Assembly (NCBI RefSeq): GCF_000455325.1
Contig: NZ_HG322951.1
Location: 3,115,183 to 3,161,733 of the forward strand
DNA: 46,551 nucleotides
Source of the DNA: Mycolicibacterium septicum DSM 44393
Lineage (GTDB): Bacteria > Actinomycetota > Actinomycetes > Mycobacteriales > Mycobacteriaceae
Direction: 5' to 3'
Below the pieces are notes generated by a model. The model was not told the origin of the DNA and did not search any database. It was given only the letters and a program-made list of their open reading frames with translations. Shown here piece by piece: positions 16,485-24,465 of the stretch. Numbering within the stretch: the first letter of the stretch is position 1; each line of letters begins with the position of its first letter. Both the position numbers and the translations under genes were made by a program.

Positions 16485-17009
16485 TCAACCCTCCCTGACC
16501 GGGGACGACAACCGTGCCACGGCAGCCTCCACCGCCGTCACGGCACCGGGAACTGCGGCCGCAACGGGCTCCGAGAGCCCGATACCGTCGGCTACGGTGG
16601 CCACCTCGCAACCGATGACCACGGTGTAGGGCGGGCTCCCGCCGAGCGCCCGCATGCTGGCGAACACCGCCGCCGGGTCCATCGCGTGTGCGTCCAGACC
16701 CGCAGCGCCCGTGAGGCTCTCACGATCAGCCTCGAACACGTGCAGCGTGCCGGGGACGCCCCGGCACGGCAACGCGTCGACCAGCACGAGGGCATCCCAG
16801 CCGTCGAGCAGGTCATAGGCCAGGTGCACGCCTCGAATCCCGTAGTCGCGCAGCCGAATACCCGGACCTGCGAGGCCCGGCGGCAGATGCCGCATCACCT
16901 CGGGACCGAATCCGTCGTCACCGAGAAAGATATTGCCGATGCCGGCTACCAGGACTGAAGGCGTGATCCACCTCCTACATGCGACGCATCTTGAGGTATC
17001 GCCGAGCAT
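16485..17009 (-). CDS. Hydrogenase maturation protease (HyaD/HybD family)
   Basis: Nickel-dependent endopeptidase that trims the C-terminus of the large subunit. The family start LVAGIGNIFLGDDGFGPEV is followed by LVDALPCRGVPGTLHVFEAD and the Asp/His region DAHAMDP. The start is uncertain: the only standard in-frame codon nearby is ATG 17009 (174 aa), which lies inside the preceding small gene. A strong AGGAGG just after that small gene's stop instead points to ACG at 16962-16964 (159 aa), which would be a rare start codon. The protein core is intact. Confidence 0.85.
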   Translation of the reverse strand: MLGDTSRCVACRRWITPSVLVAGIGNIFLGDDGFGPEVMRHLPPGLAGPGIRLRDYGIRGVHLAYDLLDGWDALVLVDALPCRGVPGTLHVFEADRESLTGAAGLDAHAMDPAAVFASMRALGGSPPYTVVIGCEVATVADGIGLSEPVAAAVPGAVTAVEAAVARLSSPVREG

Positions 17010-17094
17010 CGGGGATAGACCGGACCCCGACCACGACGCCCGCCAACGCGACTGCCGCGACGGCGATGACAGCGATCCAACCCACAACTTCCAT
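16975..17094 (-). CDS. 39-residue membrane peptide, DUF6893-like
   Basis: A short gene missed by length cut-offs. ATG 17092-17094 has an AAGGAG ribosome binding site 6-7 nt upstream, and the stop is TAG at 16975-16977. One transmembrane helix (WIAVIAVAAVALAGVVVGV, about residues 6-24) is followed by a basic tail ending RSIPDARRYLKMRRM. The layout matches the small DUF6893 family as I recall it from actinobacterial hydrogenase loci. It sits 13 nt after the 439-residue gene stop. A membrane anchor or assembly peptide for the hydrogenase is a guess. Confidence 0.7.
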   Translation of the reverse strand: MEVVGWIAVIAVAAVALAGVVVGVRSIPDARRYLKMRRM

Positions 17095-17107
17095 CTCGAA
17101 CTCCTTC

Positions 17108-18427
17108 TCACTGCGCCAATGGCTCTACTTCGTCGGCGGCGAAGTACAGGTAGCGGCCGTACCACGCGTGCAGATCCGCGGCCGGGTCGTCGTCGAGCAC
17201 GACGCCGATGTGCCGCTCGCCCTCGACGTCCTCGTGGACCGAGGCCACCTGTGCGATGCGGCCGGCGAAGAAGATGTCCTGCGCGTCGGCGCGCCGCGAC
17301 GGGTGCAACCGCACCCGGCTGCCGCGGCAGACGCGCACCCCGTTGATCAGGACCGCATCCACGGTGGGATCGACGGCGTTGTCGGCCAGGGGGTCCCACC
17401 AGTCGATGCCGTCGGGAATCTCCGGAATCAGGCCTTCGGTGGCTGCGTGCGGATCGCGCAGGACACCGTGCAGGTCGAGCATCGCCTCCGGGGACATCGA
17501 GTCACAGCGGTCGATGATCGCGGCCGCCCGGGGATCGGTGGCTCGGGCGCCGGCTTTCTCCTCGTCGGTCATCGTCATCACCCTCAGCGTCAGGATCTCG
17601 TCGATCTCGCACGAGTCGAAGAGATCGCCCTGGCTCTGTTCGGCGATCTCGGGGTAGTCGTAAAGGATGATCGGCGAAACCAGCATCGTGTCGCGCGTGC
17701 CGGACGGCCCGGCGAGTACCGGGAAGCAGCGGTGCCTCCGGCATCGCGAGACCGCGGGCACGGCCGATTCATCGGGCTCCAGCAGTGAGACGAAGTCACC
17801 ATCGGTCACCTCGGCGATCAGGTGCGTGCCGATCAGCGAGACCGCGATCGCATCGTCTTTGTCCAGCGCCGGTGCGGCACAGTTGCGTACCGTCATCGTG
17901 AGCCGAACCAAGCCCGCGTCGGCTTCGGCGGCGATGGCGAACTCACCGTGCAACTCGCGACGGCGGCGGACAATGCGGCCACCGTCGACATTCTCGATAT
18001 CGGTACCCGGCGGCACCACCATGGGAAGCGTCCGCGACGCCTCCAGATCGGCGATATCGAAGGGGCCGAAGGTGATCTGGTGTTCCACCGCCTCGTCCCA
18101 ACTGAGCCAGGACTGGTCTGCGGTGGTGAGTTGACCGACCGGCTCGAAGCTGCCGTCGTCACGGAGGCGTTCGGCGGTTCGGCGTTGCAACTGCAGGAAC
18201 CGGACCATGACCGAGACCGTCGGGCGCCCGTGCCCGCGCACCAGAAGCTGGGCGGACAGCGAGCTGTCTTCTCCGATGCCGGTGCGTTCGGCGTCGGCCG
18301 GGCCGAGTACGCCGAACTGCCAGCGGGACTGGTTCTTACGCGAGTCGGCGCGGTACGGATAGAGCAGGTAGCCCTCGTACAGCACGGCATCGGCCACCGA
18401 CAGCACCTGATCCAGATGGCCGCTCAT
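17108..18427 (-). CDS. Conserved hydrogenase-locus protein, 439 residues, unknown function
   Basis: Soluble protein beginning MSGHLDQVLSVADAVLYEGY, then LLYPYRADSRKNQSRWQFGV. No known catalytic motif is recognised. There is a Cys-rich spot (SRCRRHRCFPVL) in the middle. The last 60 residues (GRIAQVASVHEDVEGERHIG...) look like a small beta domain similar to ends of other hydrogenase accessory proteins. ATG 18427 overlaps the DUF6084 stop as ATGA, so an in-frame start at 18619 is rejected. It is an integral member of the operon; context suggests assembly or delivery of the enzyme. Confidence 0.7.
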   Translation of the reverse strand: MSGHLDQVLSVADAVLYEGYLLYPYRADSRKNQSRWQFGVLGPADAERTGIGEDSSLSAQLLVRGHGRPTVSVMVRFLQLQRRTAERLRDDGSFEPVGQLTTADQSWLSWDEAVEHQITFGPFDIADLEASRTLPMVVPPGTDIENVDGGRIVRRRRELHGEFAIAAEADAGLVRLTMTVRNCAAPALDKDDAIAVSLIGTHLIAEVTDGDFVSLLEPDESAVPAVSRCRRHRCFPVLAGPSGTRDTMLVSPIILYDYPEIAEQSQGDLFDSCEIDEILTLRVMTMTDEEKAGARATDPRAAAIIDRCDSMSPEAMLDLHGVLRDPHAATEGLIPEIPDGIDWWDPLADNAVDPTVDAVLINGVRVCRGSRVRLHPSRRADAQDIFFAGRIAQVASVHEDVEGERHIGVVLDDDPAADLHAWYGRYLYFAADEVEPLAQ

Positions 18428-19074
18428 CGGATTTCCTGCCGTGTCAGCAGATTGTCGATCGCTTCCTCGAAGGACAACATGCCCCAGCGTGCCTTGTAAT
18501 TGGCCAGCTCGTTGAGCGTGTCGTGGCGAAGCCGTAGCCAGCCGGTGTCGGGAAAATGCTGCGCCATCAGCTGTTGCCACACCGCAACAGGCATGTCGAA
18601 ATGGTCTTCGCGGTCCCACGGCACCTGTTGCACCGCGAATCCGCGCGTACCGCGGGTGAAAACGGTTCCGCTGAACAGGAACTGCAGCGGCACCATGCCG
18701 TCATCGAGTGCGTGCAGGTACTTGGCGCTCACCACCTCCAGGTCGTAGGTGCATTCCAGCGGCAGCTCGGCCTGGGTGCTGCCGGTGAACCCGGGAATCA
18801 TGGCTGTGCTGTGCTGCCACAGGAAGTTACGTTGCGTGGTGCCCCAGCGTTCGCGGGGACCGAACAGGTCCAGCACACCGGCCGCCTCCGCGTCGGTGTA
18901 GCTGCGCCGCAGCGGTTCGATGCGCACCTGGCAGCGCAGCGCGATGGCGTGCACCGGATCCTCGCCCACCGCAACCACGCCTACCCTCGCGGTCAAGATC
19001 GGCGTCACCGCATACGGTTCCGGTGCGATGTCCAGAACGGCGAACGTCACCGCCGTCGTCGCGGGCCCGGTCAT
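18424..19074 (-). CDS. DUF6084 family hydrogenase-locus protein
   Basis: A 216-residue soluble protein. The blocks VHAIALRCQVRIEPLRRSYT, GFTGSTQAELPLECTYDLEV and YLHALDDGMVPLQFLFSGTV are those I associate with DUF6084. It has no evident metal-binding or catalytic motif and looks like a beta-rich binding protein. ATG 19074 overlaps the DUF5947 stop as ATGA. It is co-located with hydrogenase structural genes across actinobacteria as far as I know, with no assigned role. Confidence 0.72.
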   Translation of the reverse strand: MTGPATTAVTFAVLDIAPEPYAVTPILTARVGVVAVGEDPVHAIALRCQVRIEPLRRSYTDAEAAGVLDLFGPRERWGTTQRNFLWQHSTAMIPGFTGSTQAELPLECTYDLEVVSAKYLHALDDGMVPLQFLFSGTVFTRGTRGFAVQQVPWDREDHFDMPVAVWQQLMAQHFPDTGWLRLRHDTLNELANYKARWGMLSFEEAIDNLLTRQEIR

Positions 19075-19703
19075 CGTGGCACCAGCTTGCCGCGGTCGTC
19101 GAGAATGCCGAAGAACTCGTCGACATAGTTGCGCACATCCTGCCCGCCGTCGAAACCGCGCCACAGTGTTCGCAGCCGGCCGACGAACTCGTAGCAGGCG
19201 TCGACCGGCACCAGATGACACGACAGCGCCCAGTTTCGGTCGTCCGGGACCCGGACCATCAACGCCTCGGTGTCCTCGGCCAGCAGATCGACCCTGGAGT
19301 CGGTGTCGCGGACGGAATTCCAGGTGGCGAGGTCGAGTTCGGATTCGGTGGCTCCCGCCGGCCCCGGGTAGAACGCGACGACGCGGCCCAGTGCCGAGTT
19401 CCGGAAGAAGAATGCCAGCCCGACCGGAATCTGCAGCGACTCCCATTCCCGCCGTCCCACGGCGAAGTCGGGAAAGCTCAGGTAGCGATCGGGGACCGCG
19501 CGGTAGCGCAGTTCGGCCTGGGTGTCGGTGAACAGGAGATAACAGCCGCGGCACACGCACAGCAAGTGGCGGTCTTCGACATTGACCACATGCTGGTGTT
19601 CGTCGGCGATCGGTTCCGAACACATCTCGCACTGCTCACCGATCTGCTGCGGCGCATCCCGGTTCGCCCGGATGCGGGCCAGCACGTCCAGCGGGCCGGT
19701 CAC
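19071..19703 (-). CDS. DUF5947 family hydrogenase-locus protein with zinc-binding-like N-terminus
   Basis: A 210-residue protein whose N-terminal part carries CEMCSEPIADEHQHVV and LLCVCRGCYLLF: four cysteines in two pairs plus histidines, likely binding zinc or iron. The rest is a mixed alpha/beta region ending in a helix. GTG 19703 overlaps the stop of the relay-protein gene as GTGA. The pattern fits DUF5947, a family of actinobacterial hydrogenase loci. A chaperone or redox role is possible but not shown by sequence. Confidence 0.72.
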   Translation of the reverse strand: MTGPLDVLARIRANRDAPQQIGEQCEMCSEPIADEHQHVVNVEDRHLLCVCRGCYLLFTDTQAELRYRAVPDRYLSFPDFAVGRREWESLQIPVGLAFFFRNSALGRVVAFYPGPAGATESELDLATWNSVRDTDSRVDLLAEDTEALMVRVPDDRNWALSCHLVPVDACYEFVGRLRTLWRGFDGGQDVRNYVDEFFGILDDRGKLVPR

Positions 19704-20602
19704 GATGCGACCTCCTCCGCAACCGCCATCGCCGGCACGCCGTCACGCAGCAGCACGGGAACCGGTTCCAGGTGAGGGCCTTCCGCGTCGCCGACCGCCA
19801 TACCCGCGTGCACCACGTCGAAGCCGGAACCGCAATGCGGACAATGCAACACGGTGCCGGTCAGCGTGGCGCCGGCGAACTCGCGGGTGCAGTCCGGGCA
19901 CCCGTCCCGGTAGGCGAGGATCTCGTCGCCGACCCGGCAGGCCAGCACCGCGGCACCGGCGACGGAGAAACCCCCGACCTCCCCGGGGGCGAGCTCGGCA
20001 AGCGTGGGAACGGGTTGCCAGGTGGCGTGCCGGCGGTCGTCGTCGTGCAGCCGGGCCAGCAGCGACTCGGCGGGGATCACGTGCGCCGCCGGGTCATCGG
20101 TGACGACGTCGATCATCGAGATCTCGGGCGCGGCCGCCATGATCGCGTCCTCGATGGTCAATTCGAGGGTGATCGCCGAGGACGGGCAGCTCTTACAGCT
20201 TCCGGCGAACCGCAGCCGGACGACCGGCGGTGCGACTTCGAGGAGATGGACATCGCCCCCGTGCGATCCGAGGTACGGGCGTACGCCGTCGAGCGCATCG
20301 GCGATGCGCCGCTCGACCGGATGCGGATGCAGACCGTGCACCAGCAGCAGACTGGCCACCAGATCGTCGGTCGCGACGGCATCCGCCACTGCGGGATCGG
20401 TGGATGCGGCGATCTGCAGCATCCGGGCCAGGGCGGCGCCGTAGAGATCGGTCACCTCCCGGACGAGTTGTTCGGCACGGTCCAGGGCCACCGAACCGCC
20501 TGCGGCACAGGCCTGCAGCAGGTTCTCGATGCGATCGCCCGCCGTGCGCCATCGTGCGTCTTGCTCGGGGAGGTCCGGGACTGGATCGGCGGCGGGCGTC
20601 AT
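19700..20602 (-). CDS. hhyE: NifU-domain plus Rieske-like iron-sulfur protein, hydrogenase electron relay (HhyE-like)
   Basis: A 300-residue protein with three parts: an N-terminal helical region; a NifU C-terminal-type domain (about 94-165) with Cys136-x2-Cys139 in GSCKSCPSS; and a Rieske-like fold (about 205-270). The last part has Cys235-x2-Cys238 and Cys254-x2-Cys257, where a normal Rieske protein has C-x-H and C-x2-H, so its centre would be all-cysteine. Placement directly after the large subunit matches the M. smegmatis gene proposed to carry electrons from the hydrogenase towards the respiratory chain. Start ATG 20602 lies 3 nt after the large-subunit stop. Confidence 0.8.
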   Translation of the reverse strand: MTPAADPVPDLPEQDARWRTAGDRIENLLQACAAGGSVALDRAEQLVREVTDLYGAALARMLQIAASTDPAVADAVATDDLVASLLLVHGLHPHPVERRIADALDGVRPYLGSHGGDVHLLEVAPPVVRLRFAGSCKSCPSSAITLELTIEDAIMAAAPEISMIDVVTDDPAAHVIPAESLLARLHDDDRRHATWQPVPTLAELAPGEVGGFSVAGAAVLACRVGDEILAYRDGCPDCTREFAGATLTGTVLHCPHCGSGFDVVHAGMAVGDAEGPHLEPVPVLLRDGVPAMAVAEEVAS

Positions 20603-20605
20603 ATG

Positions 20606-22405
20606 TTATTCCCCGGTAGCGGATTGAGTGGGGGAGTGCATCAGCTCCAACGACTTTCCGTTGCCCAGGTACATGTGCACCCCGCAGGGCAGACACGGAT
20701 CGAAACTGCGCACCGTCCGCATGACGTCGATGCCCTTGAAATGCTCCCGATCGTTCTCCTCGAAGATCGGCTGGCCCTGCACCGCGTCCTCGTACGGGCC
20801 GGGGGTGCCGTAGCTGTCGCGCGGATTGGCGTTCCACGGTGTCGGCGGATACGGGTGGTAGTTGGCGATCTTGCCGTCACGGATGACCATGTGATGGCTC
20901 AGCACCCCGCGCACCGCTTCGGTGAAGCCGCACCCGATGGCCTCGTCGGGAACCTCGAAGGGTTCCCAGGTCTTGGTGCGGCCGGCACGGATCTCGACGA
21001 GCGCCTTCTCGCAGAAGTGCAGCGCGCAGGCGGCGGCATACGCCTGGAAGTACGTGCGGGCCCGATTGCGTTCGATGGTGTTGCTGCCCTTGGCCGGGAT
21101 CTTCCACTCCAGCTCGACGGGGCCCTTGAGCGCGGTCTTGGGCAGGTTGATCTGGACACTGCTGCCCGTGGCCTTGACGTAGTCGATGTCGACGATGCCG
21201 GCCAGCGCGGTGGACCACAGCCGCGCGAGCGGGCCGCCGCCGGTGTCGAGGGCGAGATGGTCCTTGCCGTCGAACCACCGTGGCGACATGACCCAGCTGT
21301 AGTTCTCGTCGAAATCGCGCTTCTGCGGCTTGGGATTGGTGTGCTGGTTCCACGGGTGGCGCCGGTCGATCGGATTACCGAGCGGATCGGTCTTGACGAA
21401 CATCTCCTGGTCGGTCCAGTCGTCGTAGTAGCTGTGGCCCAACAGAATTCGTATCCCGAGGTTGATGTCGACCAGTGAATGCGTCAGCAGTTTGCCGTCC
21501 ACCACCACGCCGGGAGTGACGAACATGGCGTCGCCCCAGCGCTCCATGTCCTTGTAGGCGAAGTTGCAGACCTCGGGATCCTGGAAGGATCCCCAGCATC
21601 CCAGCAGGGTGCGCCGGAGGCCGACCTTGTCGTAGCCGGGCAGGGCTTCGTAGAAGAAGTCGAAGAGATCGTCGTGCATCGGCACGACCTTCTTCATGAA
21701 CTCGACGTAGCGCATCAGCCGCGTCATGTAGTCGGTCATGAGCTGAATGGTCGCGGTCGTCCCGATGCCGCCCGGATACAGCGTCGACGGGTGCACGTGG
21801 CGGCCTTCCATCAGGCAGAACATCTCCCGGGTCCACCGGCTGACCTGCAGTGCCTCTCGGTAGAACTCACCGGTGAACGGGTTGAGCGCACGCATGATGT
21901 CGGCGATCGTGCGGTGGCCGTGCGCGTCGGCATGTGGTGCCGCGGTGTTCTCCGCCTTGGCCAGCACGCTCGGGTTGGTCTCGGACACCATCTTCTCGCA
22001 GTAGTCCACGCCGACCAGGTTCTCCTGGAAGATGTTGTGGTCGAACATGTATTCCGCGGCCTCGCCGAGGTTGACCAGCCATTCGCCCAGATGCGGGGGT
22101 TTGACCCCGTAGGCCATGTTCTGGCAGTAGCACGAACAGGTCGCGTGATTGTCCCCGCAGATACCGCAGATGCGGCTGGTGATGAAGTGAGCGTCGCGAG
22201 GGTCCTTGCCCTTCATGAAGATCGAATAACCGCGGAAGATCGACGAGGTGCTGTGGCACTCGACCACCTCGCGGTTCTCGAAGTCGATCTTGGTGTAGAT
22301 GCCCAGGCTGCCGACGATGCGCGTGATGGGATCCCAGGCCATCTCCACCAGTTGACCGGGCTCGCGCTTCACTTGGGACGGCTCGGGAATTATTGTTCCG
22401 GTCAT
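20606..22405 (-). CDS. hhyL: [NiFe]-hydrogenase large subunit, group 1h
   Basis: A 599-residue catalytic subunit that oxidises H2 at the Ni-Fe site. The L1 motif SRICGICGDNH holds Cys80 and Cys83. The L2 motif DPCLPCGVHMY holds Cys571 and Cys574, with His577 as the expected cleavage point, leaving a 22-residue C-terminal peptide for the protease. Length and the GVHMYLG end fit the actinobacterial group 1h enzymes that scavenge atmospheric H2. It lies 95 nt downstream of the small-subunit gene. Maturation would need HypA-F encoded in the same operon. Confidence 0.96.
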   Translation of the reverse strand: MTGTIIPEPSQVKREPGQLVEMAWDPITRIVGSLGIYTKIDFENREVVECHSTSSIFRGYSIFMKGKDPRDAHFITSRICGICGDNHATCSCYCQNMAYGVKPPHLGEWLVNLGEAAEYMFDHNIFQENLVGVDYCEKMVSETNPSVLAKAENTAAPHADAHGHRTIADIMRALNPFTGEFYREALQVSRWTREMFCLMEGRHVHPSTLYPGGIGTTATIQLMTDYMTRLMRYVEFMKKVVPMHDDLFDFFYEALPGYDKVGLRRTLLGCWGSFQDPEVCNFAYKDMERWGDAMFVTPGVVVDGKLLTHSLVDINLGIRILLGHSYYDDWTDQEMFVKTDPLGNPIDRRHPWNQHTNPKPQKRDFDENYSWVMSPRWFDGKDHLALDTGGGPLARLWSTALAGIVDIDYVKATGSSVQINLPKTALKGPVELEWKIPAKGSNTIERNRARTYFQAYAAACALHFCEKALVEIRAGRTKTWEPFEVPDEAIGCGFTEAVRGVLSHHMVIRDGKIANYHPYPPTPWNANPRDSYGTPGPYEDAVQGQPIFEENDREHFKGIDVMRTVRSFDPCLPCGVHMYLGNGKSLELMHSPTQSATGE

Positions 22406-22500
22406 CGAACTTCACTTTCGTGTAAACGTCTGTAAGACAACGGGCTCCGACGTACGCGATGGCGTCGCGGTCGGGATGACGAACCGGCGGTCCGCCCGGT

Positions 22501-23556
22501 CTACCAGGTGCGGGTGGCTCCGGTGTCGAGCTTCGTACCGCGATGCCGCCACTTGGGCTCTTTGTCGACGGTGTGGCCCGTGACGTGCCGCAGGCTGCGG
22601 ATGACCGAGCCGTAGAGGCCTGATGCCGCGGTCGACACCTTGCCGCCCGGCGGCTCGTCCATGAACGGCATGAACTTGTCCGGGAATCCCGGCATCGTGC
22701 ACCCGATGCAGATGCCGCCGACATTCGGGCAACCGCCGATGCCGTTGATCCAGCCGCGCTTTGGGACGTTGCACTTGACCACAGGTCCCCAGCAGCCCAG
22801 TTTCACAATGCATTTCGGCGATCCGTATTCGGTCGCGAAGTCGCCCTGCTCGTAATAGCCCGCCCGGTCGCATCCCTCGTGGACGGTCTTGCCGAACAGC
22901 CACGTGGGGCGCAACTCCTCGTCCAGCGGGATCATCGGAGCCTGGTCGGTGGCCATGTACAGCAGATACGTCAAGGTCTCGGCCATGTTGTCTGGATGCG
23001 CAGGGCAACCGGGAACACAGACGATCGGAATGCCGGCCTTGCTCTTCCAGTCCCAGCCGAGATAGTCGGGCACACCCATCGCGCCGGTTGGGTTACCGGC
23101 CATCGCGTGGATGCCGCCGTAGGTGGCGCAGGTGCCGACGGCGACAACGGCGGTGGCCTTGGGCGTGAGTCGGTCCAGCCATTCGCTGGTGGTCATCGGC
23201 TGGTTGGTCGCGGGATTGTTGCCGAAACCGCACCAATAACCCTCTTCCTTGACCTGCTCGTTGGGGATCGATCCCTCGACGACCAGGACGAAGGGCTCCA
23301 GTTCGCCTCGTTCGGCCTTGAAGAACCACGACAGGAAATCGTCGGCGCCCCCGCTCGGTCCGCACTCGAAGTCGATCAGGGGCCAATGGACGGCGATCTT
23401 GGGAAGACCGGGAAGCGCCCCGAGGGCGATCTCCTCGATGCTCGGCTGGGTGGCGGCAGTCAACGCCACCGAATCGCCATCACAACTCAGACCGGCGTTG
23501 ATCCACAGCACGTGGATCAGTGCCTCTTCTGCTTTGACTGCTGCCTCGGTTGGCAT
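22501..23556 (-). CDS. hhyS: [NiFe]-hydrogenase small subunit, group 1h
   Basis: A 351-residue electron-transfer subunit carrying three iron-sulfur clusters. It has no RRxFxK motif or hydrophobic leader, so no Tat signal peptide. The proximal-cluster motif reads CDGD (Cys25, Asp28) where most hydrogenases have CTGC; this Asp substitution is the known mark of the actinobacterial O2-insensitive enzymes. Further ligands are visible in GTCATYGGIHA, VPGCPAHP, and the C-terminal cysteines GCDRAGYYEQGDF, PKCIVKLGCWG, GGCPNVGGICIGC. A GGAAAG ribosome binding site precedes ATG 23556. Confidence 0.95.
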   Translation of the reverse strand: MPTEAAVKAEEALIHVLWINAGLSCDGDSVALTAATQPSIEEIALGALPGLPKIAVHWPLIDFECGPSGGADDFLSWFFKAERGELEPFVLVVEGSIPNEQVKEEGYWCGFGNNPATNQPMTTSEWLDRLTPKATAVVAVGTCATYGGIHAMAGNPTGAMGVPDYLGWDWKSKAGIPIVCVPGCPAHPDNMAETLTYLLYMATDQAPMIPLDEELRPTWLFGKTVHEGCDRAGYYEQGDFATEYGSPKCIVKLGCWGPVVKCNVPKRGWINGIGGCPNVGGICIGCTMPGFPDKFMPFMDEPPGGKVSTAASGLYGSVIRSLRHVTGHTVDKEPKWRHRGTKLDTGATRTW

Positions 23557-23601
23557 AGGTCACAGCTTTCCGGGGCCAGGGCTGACGGCCCCAATGGCTC
23601 G

Positions 23602-23607
23602 AGCTTA
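23602..23607 (-). promoter_or_regulatory. Candidate -10 element of an hhyS promoter
   Basis: TAAGCT on the minus strand fits TANNNT. It would give a leader of about 40 nt before the hhyS ATG. A TTGACA sequence also occurs further up at 23666-23671 but lacks a good partner. Confidence 0.35.
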
Positions 23608-23623
23608 GCCGCGCGCAGCCTGC

Positions 23624-23635
23624 TTGAGACCTCAA
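23624..23635. promoter_or_regulatory. Palindromic candidate operator upstream of hhyS
   Basis: TTGAGACCTCAA: 5-bp arms around a 2-nt centre. It lies 16 bp upstream of the candidate -10 box, over the expected -35 position, so a bound repressor could block the structural genes separately from hypAB. The shape resembles GntR-family sites. The regulator is unknown. Confidence 0.35.
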
Positions 23636-23675
23636 ACTCCGGGATAGTTTCCTGGGTGGTTGTCTTGTCAACAGG

Positions 23676-24464
23676 CTAGTGCGCCGGCGTGGTGTTTACG
23701 TGTGCGTCAACCCAGGCGTACCAAGCGTCGAGCCCATCGCCGCGGGTAGCCGACGTCGGCAGGATCGTGACGTCGGGATTGACGGATCGTGCATGGCGGC
23801 AACAGGTTTCGACGTCGAAGTCGACGTAGGGGAGCAGGTCGATCTTGTTGAGGATCACCAGGCCTGCCGCGGCGAACATGTGCGGATACTTCAATGGTTT
23901 GTCGGTGCCTTCGGTGACCGATACGACTACGACCTTGCTGTGTTCGCCGAGATCGAACAATGCCGGGCAGACCAGGTTGCCGACGTTCTCGATGAACAGC
24001 AGAGTCCCGGGCTCGGGATCGAGGGTCTCCAGGGCGCGCCCGACCATGGCCGCATCCAGGTGGCATCCGGCGCCGGTGTTGACCTGAACCGCGCGTGCCC
24101 CCGCGGCCCGGATCCGGTCGGCATCGAGCAGCGTCTCCTGGTCTCCTTCGATCACCGTCACCGTGCGGGTCGCGCCGAGCTCACGAATGGTCCGTTCGAG
24201 CAGCGTCGTCTTGCCCGCTCCCGGTGAGCTGGTGACGTTGAGCGCCAGGATGCCGCGTTCGGCCAGCCACTGCCGGTTCTGCTCGGCGATGAGGTCGTTC
24301 TTGGCCAGCACCTTCTGTTCCAGCGAGACGGTCTCGGTGTGCTCGTGGTCGCCGTGGGAATGGTCGTGGTGGTGGTCGTGGGGATGGTCGTGATCGTGGG
24401 GATGGTCATGGCCGGCCAGGGTGATGACGGCTCCGTCCTGACCGCAGCCGCAGGTTGCGCACAT
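23676..24464 (-). CDS. hypB: Hydrogenase nickel-incorporation GTPase HypB
   Basis: A 262-residue SIMIBI-class GTPase that loads nickel into the large subunit. The N-terminus MCATCGCGQ is the high-affinity nickel site, followed by a histidine-rich store (about 19-43, many HDH repeats). The P-loop SSPGAGKTT is at about 79-87, the metal-binding GAGCHLD motif follows, and NKIDLL is the guanine-specificity motif. The gene begins 1 nt after the hypA stop. Confidence 0.97.
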   Translation of the reverse strand: MCATCGCGQDGAVITLAGHDHPHDHDHPHDHHHDHSHGDHEHTETVSLEQKVLAKNDLIAEQNRQWLAERGILALNVTSSPGAGKTTLLERTIRELGATRTVTVIEGDQETLLDADRIRAAGARAVQVNTGAGCHLDAAMVGRALETLDPEPGTLLFIENVGNLVCPALFDLGEHSKVVVVSVTEGTDKPLKYPHMFAAAGLVILNKIDLLPYVDFDVETCCRHARSVNPDVTILPTSATRGDGLDAWYAWVDAHVNTTPAH

Positions 24465-24465
24465 G

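Noticed and set aside
14446..16629. Plus-strand frames antisense to hypF
   Set aside because: Shadow frames; no start signals or known domains.
22406..22500. Promoter in the hhyS-hhyL gap
   Set aside because: I see no convincing TANNNT box with suitable spacing; the gap may be a processing site or untranslated spacer.
24340..24420. Apparent repeat array (GTGGTC-type units)
   Set aside because: It encodes the His/Asp-rich metal store of HypB; not a CRISPR array or independent repeat element.
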